64,000 nucleotides of DNA from Segatella copri (lineage in GTDB: Bacteria > Bacteroidota > Bacteroidia > Bacteroidales > Bacteroidaceae), in NCBI RefSeq assembly GCF_015074785.1, contig NZ_CP042464.1:2038501-2102500 (forward strand), written 5' to 3'. The notes beneath the pieces are model-generated. The model saw nothing but the letters and a program-made list of their open reading frames with translations, was not told the origin of the DNA and ran no database searches. Of the stretch, positions 25,962-35,317 are shown one piece after another (within the stretch, counting starts at the first letter, position 1; every line of letters begins with the position of its first letter). The translations under genes and the position numbers were made by a program.

Positions 25962-28658
25962 TTATTTCTTGACGAATTTCTTTCCATTCACAATGTAGAT
26001 ACCAGAACGGTTCATCTGCTTTACCTTACGTCCTTGGACATCATAGATTACATTGTTCTTCTCAGTAGAATTCACAACTTGTTCGATACCAGTAGCCTTA
26101 TCATTGTCTACTTCGATTGAAATCGTCATTCTTGGGTTTGTATGACAGTCACTGGCTTGGGTTGTGGTCTTGTCTTCAAGGAACTTTCCAAAGTTTGTAT
26201 CTCCGAAGGTTCCCTTCAAAATTACTATAGCGTAAAGTTCGGCTTTCAATTCACCTTCTCTTATCGGTGTATCAAAGACTAACAGCAATGTAGGCGTTGA
26301 CGGATCTTCCGGATCTACATAGCTTTCAAAGTGTCCTGTACGAATCGTCTTGTTGTTGTCGTAAACAGCAAGTCTCACTTCTCTATCAGGATTAGCAACC
26401 AAACCATCATAGTATCCTATGTTTTTAATCATGAATCCATTCAATGCAACATCCTTTTGAGTTACAGATGTATTAGGCAACTGCTGGTATATAGAATAAT
26501 CGTAGTGAAGGTTTGGATCTTCAGGAGAGCCGCCCTTTCCTATTGTAAAGTTTTCTTTGATAGCCTGCGTCTTTACTTCCTTATTATTCTTTTCATAATG
26601 GAAGGTTCCTTCTGGGATTACCAACTGATAGCTAGCCTTTGCCAAGTCAGTCAACGCAACAGTAAACTGATTGTCTTTTCCTGTTACCGGAGTAAAGGTA
26701 ACGTTCTTCACACGCTCACCCTTCTCATCAGTGATGTAGGCATCGGCATCACTCATTACTGTAACATGACTCAACCCATCAAAAGAAAGAGTCAGGAGAT
26801 CAGCATTGCTTTCTACTATTGCAGGTGTCAACTTGTAAGCAGTCTCTACGGTCTTGATAGCTGCTGCAGGTTTTTCAACCTCAACAAATGCGAAGGCACT
26901 GGTCAGACTGCTTTGCCAATATGGAGCAACAACATCTGCTTCAGTCTGATATTTATTGTCTGCATGATTACACAAAGCATAAGCAACGCTAGAGTTTCCC
27001 GTTACTGATGGATAAGAGCCCTTGAATGAGAATGTACCCAATGCTTTGTCGGCATCAAAGACATCACCCGATTCGAGTTGTACAGCAGAGCCATTCAGTT
27101 TGGCAATTCTAAGTTTGCTTACTTCTGCACCTGCATCAGCTGTCACTCCATTGACATTCAGCATATTGTCATCAGCATCACCCAAGGTGAACACTCCACT
27201 ATTGTCTAACGCCTCAAATGCAGAAGCTTCATCAATATTGTCTACCAATTGAACCTGGTTGTTACTTACGGCAAGATACTTTCGTTCATTCTTCTTATTT
27301 ACACTGGCTATCTTATACCACTTCTTGTTCTCTGGAAGAAGAACATCAGTTTCATTATAATAAGCATCAATAGCAGCCTTGAATTCTGCATCAGTTGATG
27401 CCTCATTCCCGACAACTTCGTTCAAAGCGACATAAGCGGCACTGGTAACCTTAGGATAGCCCACCGTATTATTCTGCAACAATTTCAGAGCTTTCAGATA
27501 TGCGGCAGAACCGACAACAACATATTCTACATCAAAAGCCTTATTGTAGCGTTCCCATTCCGCATCGCCCTTCTTGTCGTTGCAAACTACATTAGCAGGA
27601 ACAATAAGTTTATAAGTACCCTTCTTTGAGATAGCACCTGCAGCGCCCTGTATTTCAAAATTAACTTTCGTATCAGATGCCTTGACAGCCTTTGCTGTCA
27701 GATAGTCGTTACCATCTTTCAGTAATTTCACGCTAGCAGCCTCATCTACATATCCAACATTCTCTCCGAAGTCTACGGCAATAGTAAGAGGTAAAGTTTC
27801 AACGGTTCCCGCTGCAGGAGTAATCGAAACAGGACTAAAAGGAGCCTTGATGACAAAAGAGAATTTCATTTCCTTGTTCTCAAAGCCTTCCTTATCAACA
27901 AAACTCTTTGCAGGAACCGTAAGTATATATGTACCATTCTTTGCTATCTGGCTAGCAGCAGATAAGGTCACCACATTGTCTTTTACAGTAGCAGAAAGCG
28001 TTTCGCTGCTCGTTCCATCAGAGAGTGTGATTTTGGATGCATCTTTAACCAGCATGTTGCGGTCGAATGTAAGATGCATGTTTTCAAAGTACTCTAAAAC
28101 ACTGCCATTCTCCAAATCACCTGTAGCTGTCAGAATGGTAGACGGCATGGTATAGAGTACCGTAATCTTTTTTAATTGAGCATTCGAAAAACTGTTTTTG
28201 TATATTAAGTCATGGATATCCTGCTTTTTATCATTAATCCATGTTTTGTATCCATCTGCCTGACTTCCTAATTCATCGTCTGTCACTCGAAGATCACCTA
28301 CACTACTACCTTCGGAGAAAGATACTCTGTCTAGACGTCCGATACCAGGCGCATGAACATTCATCAATGCCTGCTGGCTGACTTTGAGATAATAGGTGAC
28401 TTCCTTAGTATAGAGATTAGTAAAATTTAAGATGGATGTACCCAATCCCTGATTACCCCACTCAAAATCAATAGTGATGTCGCCATTAGAGAAAACATTA
28501 TCAGTAACGGGAACTTCATTACTATTACCTTCAAGTGGAGTTATGGAAGGAGTAAGGCTGAGTGGCTGACTGAAATCAAATACAACAGTGCGCTGTATCT
28601 GAGCCCAACCGGGGGCAGACACACAAGCCAGTAATATGACAAACAATGATTTCTTCAT
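25962..28658 (-). CDS. large exported Ig-like protein with type IX sorting tail
   Basis: 898 residues. Signal peptide 1-19 (GWAQ). Three or more SbsA/Ig-like modules recognisable by ALTFDR/TLSDG and YILTVPAKSF / YKLIVPANVV / YQLVIPEGTF strands. The C-terminus NVIYDVQGRKVKQMNRSGIYIVNGKKFVKK-type tail is the compact Por/T9SS type A sorting domain of Prevotella, so the protein is expected on the surface or secreted by T9SS. It lies 23 bp after the small lipoprotein gene. Substrate or partner unknown; a surface adhesin or filament role is a guess. Confidence 0.75.
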   Translation of the reverse strand: MKKSLFVILLACVSAPGWAQIQRTVVFDFSQPLSLTPSITPLEGNSNEVPVTDNVFSNGDITIDFEWGNQGLGTSILNFTNLYTKEVTYYLKVSQQALMNVHAPGIGRLDRVSFSEGSSVGDLRVTDDELGSQADGYKTWINDKKQDIHDLIYKNSFSNAQLKKITVLYTMPSTILTATGDLENGSVLEYFENMHLTFDRNMLVKDASKITLSDGTSSETLSATVKDNVVTLSAASQIAKNGTYILTVPAKSFVDKEGFENKEMKFSFVIKAPFSPVSITPAAGTVETLPLTIAVDFGENVGYVDEAASVKLLKDGNDYLTAKAVKASDTKVNFEIQGAAGAISKKGTYKLIVPANVVCNDKKGDAEWERYNKAFDVEYVVVGSAAYLKALKLLQNNTVGYPKVTSAAYVALNEVVGNEASTDAEFKAAIDAYYNETDVLLPENKKWYKIASVNKKNERKYLAVSNNQVQLVDNIDEASAFEALDNSGVFTLGDADDNMLNVNGVTADAGAEVSKLRIAKLNGSAVQLESGDVFDADKALGTFSFKGSYPSVTGNSSVAYALCNHADNKYQTEADVVAPYWQSSLTSAFAFVEVEKPAAAIKTVETAYKLTPAIVESNADLLTLSFDGLSHVTVMSDADAYITDEKGERVKNVTFTPVTGKDNQFTVALTDLAKASYQLVIPEGTFHYEKNNKEVKTQAIKENFTIGKGGSPEDPNLHYDYSIYQQLPNTSVTQKDVALNGFMIKNIGYYDGLVANPDREVRLAVYDNNKTIRTGHFESYVDPEDPSTPTLLLVFDTPIREGELKAELYAIVILKGTFGDTNFGKFLEDKTTTQASDCHTNPRMTISIEVDNDKATGIEQVVNSTEKNNVIYDVQGRKVKQMNRSGIYIVNGKKFVKK

Positions 28659-28681
28659 AATAGGTAAGTTTAAATGTTTTA

Positions 28682-29182
28682 TTAGCGCATGTTCATATCT
28701 ATTTCGTCAGTAGCCGTCTTTACACACAGTTTCCAAGTGCCGTCTACTTTCACCGGATTGAACATATAAGCTGTCTTTGCCGGTTCAGCGGTTCCAGCCT
28801 GTTTTGCCGTTGCAAAGGTAACATCATATTTCACATCATTGCAGCCTTGCAACTGGAATGAGTAATATACGCGTGTATAATCCAATACAGGGAACATCTT
28901 AAACTTGTTAAGATATCTTTGTCTTGTTTCTTCTGTGAGAGGTTTCACTTCTTGCGTAGAATCGGTATATTCATGCAAATTGGCAAGCACTGCGTTATAA
29001 TCCTTTGCCTTGAGCTGCGCCATGGCATCATCACAAAGTTTCAACATGGCAGCCGTATCTTCTTCTGTCAATTCGCTTCTGAATTCATCAACCTGCTGTT
29101 CGCGACTTTTCTTTTTCTCACCGCATGAGCATAATGAGAAGACCAATATAGCCAAGAGAGAATATAATATAGTTTTTTTCAT
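28682..29182 (-). CDS. small lipoprotein, NTF2/DUF4878-like
   Basis: 166 residues from the ATG at 29182. Lipoprotein signal with lipobox LCSC (Cys20). The frame is open further up, but only through a GTG inside the terminator hairpin, so that start is rejected. The body (helix with CDDAMAQLKAKDYNAVLANL, then beta strands ending GTWKLCVKT) resembles DUF4878/NTF2-like lipoproteins, as does the 58628-59026 protein. Only about 20 bp separate its ATG from the terminator of the giant lipoprotein gene, so it seems to depend on read-through. Confidence 0.7.
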   Translation of the reverse strand: MKKTILYSLLAILVFSLCSCGEKKKSREQQVDEFRSELTEEDTAAMLKLCDDAMAQLKAKDYNAVLANLHEYTDSTQEVKPLTEETRQRYLNKFKMFPVLDYTRVYYSFQLQGCNDVKYDVTFATAKQAGTAEPAKTAYMFNPVKVDGTWKLCVKTATDEIDMNMR

Positions 29183-29202
29183 ACCCGTCACATTTTTAAA
29201 TA

Positions 29203-29238
29203 AAAAGAGGGTGCGCCGCTCTTTTAGGCACACCCTCT
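29203..29238 (-). terminator. terminator/attenuator after the giant lipoprotein gene
   Basis: AGAGGGTGTGCC arm, loop, GGCGCACCCTCT arm, then TTTTTATTT on the minus strand, about 40 bp past the stop at 29279 and 20 bp before the next ATG. Confidence 0.75.
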
Positions 29239-29278
29239 AATTAGAGCTTAATTATTAATTATCTTTTCAATAAATGTC

Positions 29279-32200
29279 TTAATCGCCGATTGTACCGTTG
29301 ATTGTGAACTCAACCTTAGTAGTAAACTCACCCCACTCGTAAGCGATAGAGATAGGAATTCTTACCTTGAAGGTCTCTACGTTACCACCATTGTTGTAGT
29401 ACCAGATAGTACCGAACTTAGCCTTATCTGCCTCCATGAGGGCTGCCAATGCTGCATTCTGACTTGCTGAGTTGTAACTTGTCAAATTGAAGGTGTAAGT
29501 TTCGCTACCCTTCTTTTTAGCAGCTGTAGGATTACCGTTCTTATTACCGCATAAGAGTTCAACGTCTTTACTAATCTGATCCATTGTAGTCCAGGTACCA
29601 CCACCAAGAGTTGTCTCAACGTTAGCAGGGGTAGTATCTATAGTGATAGACTTCACATTGTAGTAACCCCAGAACCAGAGGTGGTCACCCCACATATGAC
29701 TCTGATTAGCTACACAACCAGCCTCAGACATTGTTTCAGTATTCCATCCACGCCAATCGTACAACTTGAAGAGATCAAGAGCGTAGATTACGTTACCATT
29801 GGTGTTAGCATCAATACGTGGCTCTGTAGCAACATCAATCAAGTTGATTGGACGCTCCCAAGATGTCAGGAAGATACCATCCTTAACAAACTCAGCTACA
29901 CCACAAGAATTCTCAGTTACAACACCTACCCAAGAGCGGAGCTCCTTCTGGATATTAGCATTTGCAGGCTCATAACCAATCGCATTCAATACAGCCTTTG
30001 TTGTTTCATTCTTTACCAATGTAATCTCACTAGTAGCAGGATCCAATGTAGCAATGTGCGTATAAACACCACCCTTTACTGCATAGAGATCTTCATTCGT
30101 GAATGCACCATCAGCGTATTTAATAGCGCAACCCTCAAGAGTTTCCTGCAACTTAGCCTTGCTGAATACGTGAGAGTCGCCAGTGATATACTTGCAGAAC
30201 AACTTGTTCCACTTGGTATCAGCAGCACTGCTCTGTGGAGTGATTGTATAACCACCAACTACAACAGGCTCAGGAACGAAGTAATACTTGTGAGTACCTA
30301 CTAACTTAGCAACATTACCCTTCAAAGTAGAAGTAACCTTGCGGCTGATAGCATTGATATCGCCACCATTTGTAGGCTCCTTAACATCGAAGATAACAGC
30401 TTCCTTACCATTTTCAGAACCATCAAGTCCCTTCCAGTATTCAGGAATCAACTCACCGAATGTCTGGTTCTTATTGATACGTGACAAGGTGTAAGTCAAC
30501 TTAACATAGATGTAAGGATACTTAGCCTTTGCCTTACCAATGTAACGTACATAGCGAGTTACAGTAACAGGATTAACCTGATCATGAGTCAACATCTCAA
30601 GTTCCTTAGCAGTCAAGTGCCACTTGAACGCATGGTTAGTTGTACCCTCTGTATTAGGGAAGTATTCGATATTACCAAGATCATCAGCAGCGTTGTAGGT
30701 ACCACCCTTCTCAGGAGCATCCTTGAACATCCTCAGATCCAATGTTGTATTACCTGCAGCATCGTTACCATAATTACCCTTAGAATCAATAGTATACTGC
30801 TCATCGAAGTCTTTCTTGGTCATATTCTCAAGACCCTGTGTCAATACAATAGAAGAGAACTGAGACCATGTAGTCTTCAACTTATCAATATCATTGCAGA
30901 GATCGAACTGAGCATCCTGTGTCAACAAGTCAATTGTCTTATTAGGAGCAACCTCTGGGTTCTGGCGTGTAATGTGAATCAAGATGTAACCATCCAAGAC
31001 CACCTTATCACCACGCTTAACGAGTACCTGAACCAATGGCTCACGGTCGATAGCTGTAGAAGATTCTGTTGTAGTAGGATTACCGTCTTTATCAACATTC
31101 CATGCACGGAGAACACCAGCTTCCTGGTTAACCCACTTAGCATACTTACTATCAATAGTAGCGTTGCCATCTACCTGATAATTAACGAGATTGAACTGAT
31201 ATGTCAAGCCCCATTCCTTACCTTCTTCTAGCGACAACTCCTTCAAGTTAACACCAAGTTTATTAGGAGTACCAGGAGTAAACTGCTTAACATCCTCTAC
31301 CAACATGTGGAGTCCGAGGTAGCTTGCAATATCAATACCCTCTGCGCTGTTATAGTAAAGTTCGAGAGCTGCACCAGCTGGATCAGCCAAAGCCTCCTGA
31401 GGTGAGTCATAAACGTGAACCTGAGCAGCAGCATCAGTAGCAGTTGTACCGAAGTACTTAGCTGTAGGAATACCCTTTTCGTCACCCATACGGGTATTAG
31501 ACGCACCTAATCCAGCATAATGAGGTTTCAATCTCCAGTACAAAGCCTCGAGGTATGCCTTCTGTGGCTGAATCAAAGCATAATCAGAAGTAACCTTGCC
31601 TTCAGCTACTGTACTTGCAGCAGTCTTAGCCTGCAAAGCAACCGTATTAGCTGTCTCATTCTTATCTTTAACAGTTGGGAATGGTTCCAACTTTTCAGGA
31701 TGCTGAATCTTCAAACCTGCTGTTACAATACCATTAGAAGTATTGAAGAGAGCCTTACCCGCATCGTTCAACTTTGGAGAAGTAATATTTCCAAGATCTG
31801 AAGCTGTAGCGCGGGTATGATAGTTCAAGATTGTTGGCTCAAGAAGATTGAAGCCCGTAATATCCTCGTATGCCATATCAGCATTTGATGGATTCATGTG
31901 ATACTTAACACCCCAAGCAGGACCATAATTGTACAAAACTGCAGCAGCAGGATCAAGAGCTGTAGCATCGGCCAATCTGTCTGGCAAATAATTATCAAGA
32001 CCCTTGATTGTCTTAGCCACGCCAGTAGTAGTATTCAAGCGGCTAAGGCCAGTCAAATTGTCCTTATGCTCTAAGTATTCACCATGCAAGTAGTCATAAG
32101 TCAAAGTCTCAATACCATCCAAGTAGAGATTTGGCATGAATACCAAGCCTGTCAAATCACCAGTAAGTGAAATAACGACCTTTTCACCAGAAATACCCTT

Positions 32201-32833
32201 AACACCTGTGAGGATTAAGTTTTGCTTATCCAAAGTAGCGGTGATAGAGTTTGGAGTTTCTGATACAAACTGAACATTACTCTGTTTTACCTTCTTGCCA
32301 TCCTTGTAGATGTCGAAGTAACCAGATTCAGCATTAGGAACAAAGTACTCATAAGATGCTGCGGATGCGCTTGTGCCTGCATCACCCTTGTCACCCTTGA
32401 CGCCTTGATCGCCCTTGTCACCCTTGACGCCTTGATCGCCCTTGTCGCCCTTGACGCCTTGATCGCCCTTCTCGCCTTTCTCGCCCTGAGGACCACGAGC
32501 CAAGTTGTCTGTCTTTTTACCATTCTCATACCAGTAACCATCGGCACCGATAGTCCATGCAGTACCAGGAGCGCCATCCTTACCATTTGAAATAGTGACT
32601 GATTTTCCATCACTGAGCTTTACAGTAATACCATCACTAGTTTCTGTTACTCCGGTAACAAGACCACCACCCTTAATCAAATTCTGAATGGTCTCAATTG
32701 CTTTTGCATTAGAATCAATCTGCTGTTGCAAATTACTAATGTCATCATCGTAGTCCTTACAAGAAGTAAATGTGCTTACCGAGGCAATTGTCAATGCACC
32801 CATAAGCAGCGCGCTAAAATACTTTCTTTTCAT
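29279..32833 (-). CDS. giant surface lipoprotein with collagen-like repeats
   Basis: 1184 residues. Lipoprotein signal ending in TFTSC (Cys25) followed by KDYDDD, the acidic stretch that sends Bacteroidota lipoproteins to the cell surface. A short coiled coil (31-52, ISNLQQQIDSNAKAIETIQ) resembles DUF4988 N-termini. Residues 114-153 are Gly-X-Y collagen-like repeats (GDKGDQGVK unit). The remaining ~1000 residues are beta-rich modules I do not recognise. It heads an operon-like series with a long structured leader and strong promoter. An abundant surface-layer or adhesin role is likely but not proven. Confidence 0.75.
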   Translation of the reverse strand: MKRKYFSALLMGALTIASVSTFTSCKDYDDDISNLQQQIDSNAKAIETIQNLIKGGGLVTGVTETSDGITVKLSDGKSVTISNGKDGAPGTAWTIGADGYWYENGKKTDNLARGPQGEKGEKGDQGVKGDKGDQGVKGDKGDQGVKGDKGDAGTSASAASYEYFVPNAESGYFDIYKDGKKVKQSNVQFVSETPNSITATLDKQNLILTGVKGISGEKVVISLTGDLTGLVFMPNLYLDGIETLTYDYLHGEYLEHKDNLTGLSRLNTTTGVAKTIKGLDNYLPDRLADATALDPAAAVLYNYGPAWGVKYHMNPSNADMAYEDITGFNLLEPTILNYHTRATASDLGNITSPKLNDAGKALFNTSNGIVTAGLKIQHPEKLEPFPTVKDKNETANTVALQAKTAASTVAEGKVTSDYALIQPQKAYLEALYWRLKPHYAGLGASNTRMGDEKGIPTAKYFGTTATDAAAQVHVYDSPQEALADPAGAALELYYNSAEGIDIASYLGLHMLVEDVKQFTPGTPNKLGVNLKELSLEEGKEWGLTYQFNLVNYQVDGNATIDSKYAKWVNQEAGVLRAWNVDKDGNPTTTESSTAIDREPLVQVLVKRGDKVVLDGYILIHITRQNPEVAPNKTIDLLTQDAQFDLCNDIDKLKTTWSQFSSIVLTQGLENMTKKDFDEQYTIDSKGNYGNDAAGNTTLDLRMFKDAPEKGGTYNAADDLGNIEYFPNTEGTTNHAFKWHLTAKELEMLTHDQVNPVTVTRYVRYIGKAKAKYPYIYVKLTYTLSRINKNQTFGELIPEYWKGLDGSENGKEAVIFDVKEPTNGGDINAISRKVTSTLKGNVAKLVGTHKYYFVPEPVVVGGYTITPQSSAADTKWNKLFCKYITGDSHVFSKAKLQETLEGCAIKYADGAFTNEDLYAVKGGVYTHIATLDPATSEITLVKNETTKAVLNAIGYEPANANIQKELRSWVGVVTENSCGVAEFVKDGIFLTSWERPINLIDVATEPRIDANTNGNVIYALDLFKLYDWRGWNTETMSEAGCVANQSHMWGDHLWFWGYYNVKSITIDTTPANVETTLGGGTWTTMDQISKDVELLCGNKNGNPTAAKKKGSETYTFNLTSYNSASQNAALAALMEADKAKFGTIWYYNNGGNVETFKVRIPISIAYEWGEFTTKVEFTINGTIGD
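32395..32490 (-). repeat. 27-bp tandem coding repeat (collagen-like)
   Basis: Three near-perfect 27-bp units encode GDKGDQGVK, inside the gene at 29279-32833. The unit is a multiple of three, so gain or loss of copies by slippage changes length without breaking the frame. Confidence 0.75.
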
Positions 32834-33119
32834 ACGGTAATAATTTATAAAGTTATACGATTTTCCTAGCCTTTCGGCAGGAAGTTATTAATTAATTCTC
32901 TATATTGAATTAAGAGTTCCGTTTGATGAAAAGAGTCTGCACTCTTAGAAAAGTTCTTCGTTCTCTTTCAAAGGTCCTCTTAGAAAAGTTATTTTATCGT
33001 TCTTATATATCGTGTGGCTTTTTATAACCACTAAGTTCTTATTGTTCTTATATGTCGTGGCTTTTTGTCGCCACTCAGTTCTTGTTGTATATGGAATATC
33101 TCCAGCCAGGAGATTTTTC
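32834..33119 (-). promoter_or_regulatory. ~285-nt structured 5' leader
   Basis: From the predicted start near 33119, the transcript begins with an ATCTCC..GGAGAT hairpin (33098-33114), then two similar hairpins of the form GTGGC..GCCAC (33057-33074) and GTGG..CCAC (33014-33031) inside a duplicated segment. A pair of GAACTTTTCTAAGAG repeats (about 32950 and 32990) follows, then AT-rich sequence to the ATG. No ORF of note. This and the promoter account for the gene-free stretch 32834-33140. Confidence 0.6.
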
Positions 33120-33125
33120 ATGTTG

Positions 33126-33133
33126 CAAATATA
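33126..33133 (-). promoter_or_regulatory. -7 box of the giant lipoprotein gene
   Basis: TATATTTG on the minus strand, 293 bp before the ATG at 32833. Confidence 0.6.
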
Positions 33134-33276
33134 AGTATATTTTTCGAAACTTGCAAGTTTTTGAGCATTTTTTTTTCAAAAAAGGCTAATTTTCTTATGT
33201 TTTTTATAAAATAGCCCCCATATTGGGCTTCTAACCCGTCCATTTTCCCTGTTTTCCTCCATTTTCCCGATATAAA

Positions 33277-33332
33277 ACCTACACCTTATTATATATAGGG
33301 GAGATTGGCGGTCCTACACCTTATTATATATA
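33277..33332. repeat. two copies of an ACCTTATTATATATAGGG motif
   Basis: The sequence CCTACACCTTATTATATATA followed by GGG occurs twice, about 31 bp apart. Close relatives occur near gene borders at about 643, 35600, 40630, 41268 and 53750. Confidence 0.6.
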
Positions 33333-33411
33333 GGGACCATCTAGATACGAATGTATGAGTATCTACCAGGAATGTTGTTTTCTGCAGATTACCGAAAAAA
33401 ATCCGTTTTTC

Positions 33412-33443
33412 TTTGGTATTATTCCCAAATAGTTGTATCTTTG
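33412..33443 (+). promoter_or_regulatory. promoter of the AAA/PD-(D/E)XK gene
   Basis: TTTG (33412-33415), 20 bp, TATCTTTG (33436-33443). Translation upstream of about 33450 is ruled out by this promoter. Confidence 0.7.
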
Positions 33444-33470
33444 CACAAAATTACAAGTAATACTGGAGAT

Positions 33471-35222
33471 ATGAAGCAAGATACTAAAAGAATACCTTAT
33501 GGACGCAATGACTTCGTACAAATCATAGAGCAAAACAATTACTATGTGGACAAGACGATGTATTTGCCAGCATTGGAAGATGAGGCGGTAAACCTCTTCT
33601 TTATCCGTCCTCGCCGTTTTGGCAAGAGCGTATTCATCAGTATGCTCCAAGCTTATTATGATTGTAACATGAAGGATAAGTTCAAGGATCTGTTCGGCAA
33701 TCTGTGGATTGGCAAGAATCCTACTCCCCTTCAAGGCAAATATCTGGTTCTCTATCTTGACTTTTCGCAAGTAGGCGGACGTATCGACCAGTTGGAAGAC
33801 AAGTTTAACCGTTATTGCAAAGTGAAGCTGGATAGTTTTGTGGATGTCTACCGTCAATACTATTCGGAGGATTTTGTAAAGAAGGTCTTCGAGGCGGAAG
33901 ACGCCGTAGACAAGTTGATACTTATCAACGACGAATCGAAGAAGCTGAATCTTCGTACCTATCTCATCATTGACGAATATGACAACTTCACCAACACGGT
34001 GCTCAACGAGCAGGGTGAAGGAGTGTATCGTGCCATGACCCATGCTGAGGGTTTCTATCGTGATATCTTCAAGAAATTCAAAGGTTCGTTTGAACGTATC
34101 TTTATGACGGGTGTGAGTCCTGTGACGCTCGATGACGTGACCAGCGGTTTCAACATCGGATGGCATATATCCACCAAGAAGCAATTCAACCAGATGTTAG
34201 GCTTTTCTACAGAAGATGTCTATCAGATGTTCAACTATTATAAGGAAAAGGGCGAAATTGCAGCCAATGCCAACATTGATGACATTGTTAACGAGATGAA
34301 ACCCTGGTATGATAACTATTGCTTCTCGAAGAGTGCCTTGACATCTCAAAGTAAGATCTTCAACTGCGATATGGTGTTCTATTATCTGCGCAACTATCTG
34401 AGCTCTGGCAAGGGACCTGAAGAGATGATAGACCCTAACACCAAGACCGACTATAACAAGATGAAAAAGCTCATCCAGCTCGACAAGCTAGATGGCGACC
34501 GAAAGGGCGTGATTCGCACGATTGCCGAGAAAGGAGAGATTGTGACTACACTCTATGACACCTTCCCTGCAAGAATGATAACAGACCCGCAGGTATTTCC
34601 AAGCCTGCTGTTTTATTATGGCATGCTTACCATCAAGGCTACGAGAGGAGCAAAGCTTGTACTCGGAATTCCGAACAATAATGTGCGCAAGCAATATTAT
34701 GAATATCTGATAGAACTCATGGATGCAAAAGCCTATGTCAATGTAAACAAGCTTACTGACTATTACTACGACATGGCATATGAAGGCAAGTGGCATGAAG
34801 CCTTGCAATACATGGCAGATTCTTATGCCAAGATTTCTTCCGTGCGTGACGGAATAGAGGCAGAACGTAACATGCAGGGATTCTTTATGGCATATCTCAG
34901 TCTGAACGATTACTATTATACTGCGCCAGAACTGGAGTTAAATCATGGGTATTGTGATTTCTTCTTATTGCCAGACCTTACGCATTATGAGGCTAAGCAT
35001 AGCTATATCATAGAACTGAAGATGCTGCCGAAGAAAGATTTCAATGTAATTTCTAAAGGGGAAAGCAAGACGAAAGCCGAACTGCAATGGGACGAGGCTG
35101 TGGAGCAAATCAACCGATATGCTGCAGCCCCAAGAGTAGAAGTTCTAAGGCAGGGGACTCAACTGCATAAAATCATCATGCAATTTGAGGGTTGGGAACT
35201 AAAGAACATGAAGGAGGTATAA
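33471..35222 (+). CDS. AAA-ATPase/PD-(D/E)XK protein, intact
   Basis: 583 residues from the ATG at 33471; an in-frame ATG at 33351 lies upstream of the promoter and is rejected. AAA-ATPase_like N-terminal domain with Walker A RPRRFGKSVF (46-55) and Walker B YLIIDEYDNF (near 165). C-terminal PDDEXK_9 nuclease-like domain with GYCDFFLLPD and SYIIELKML as the D..ExK core. Same family as the broken gene at 2456-3812 but a different subfamily. These proteins are abundant in gut Bacteroidota and their role is unknown; defence or mobile-element functions are suggested but unproven. Followed by a strong terminator and 1 kb of arrays. Confidence 0.85.
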   Translation: MKQDTKRIPYGRNDFVQIIEQNNYYVDKTMYLPALEDEAVNLFFIRPRRFGKSVFISMLQAYYDCNMKDKFKDLFGNLWIGKNPTPLQGKYLVLYLDFSQVGGRIDQLEDKFNRYCKVKLDSFVDVYRQYYSEDFVKKVFEAEDAVDKLILINDESKKLNLRTYLIIDEYDNFTNTVLNEQGEGVYRAMTHAEGFYRDIFKKFKGSFERIFMTGVSPVTLDDVTSGFNIGWHISTKKQFNQMLGFSTEDVYQMFNYYKEKGEIAANANIDDIVNEMKPWYDNYCFSKSALTSQSKIFNCDMVFYYLRNYLSSGKGPEEMIDPNTKTDYNKMKKLIQLDKLDGDRKGVIRTIAEKGEIVTTLYDTFPARMITDPQVFPSLLFYYGMLTIKATRGAKLVLGIPNNNVRKQYYEYLIELMDAKAYVNVNKLTDYYYDMAYEGKWHEALQYMADSYAKISSVRDGIEAERNMQGFFMAYLSLNDYYYTAPELELNHGYCDFFLLPDLTHYEAKHSYIIELKMLPKKDFNVISKGESKTKAELQWDEAVEQINRYAAAPRVEVLRQGTQLHKIIMQFEGWELKNMKEV

Positions 35223-35231
35223 ATATCCAGA

Positions 35232-35270
35232 GAAGAGGGTGCGTCATCAGTCTATGACGCACCTTCTTTT
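35232..35270 (+). terminator. terminator of the AAA/PD-(D/E)XK gene
   Basis: GAAGAGGGTGCGTCAT arm, loop, ATGACGCACCTTC arm, then TTTT, 10 bp after the stop. Confidence 0.75.
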
Positions 35271-35317
35271 ACTTTTAATAAAGGCTGGGCAGCAAGCCCC
35301 AAACGCCTAACAGACTA

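Noticed and set aside
29183..29233. N-terminal extension of the small lipoprotein
   Set aside because: Would start at a GTG within the terminator hairpin and would bury the lipoprotein signal peptide.
33351..33470. Upstream start of the AAA/PD-(D/E)XK protein
   Set aside because: Lies upstream of and across the promoter; the transcript is expected to begin near 33450.
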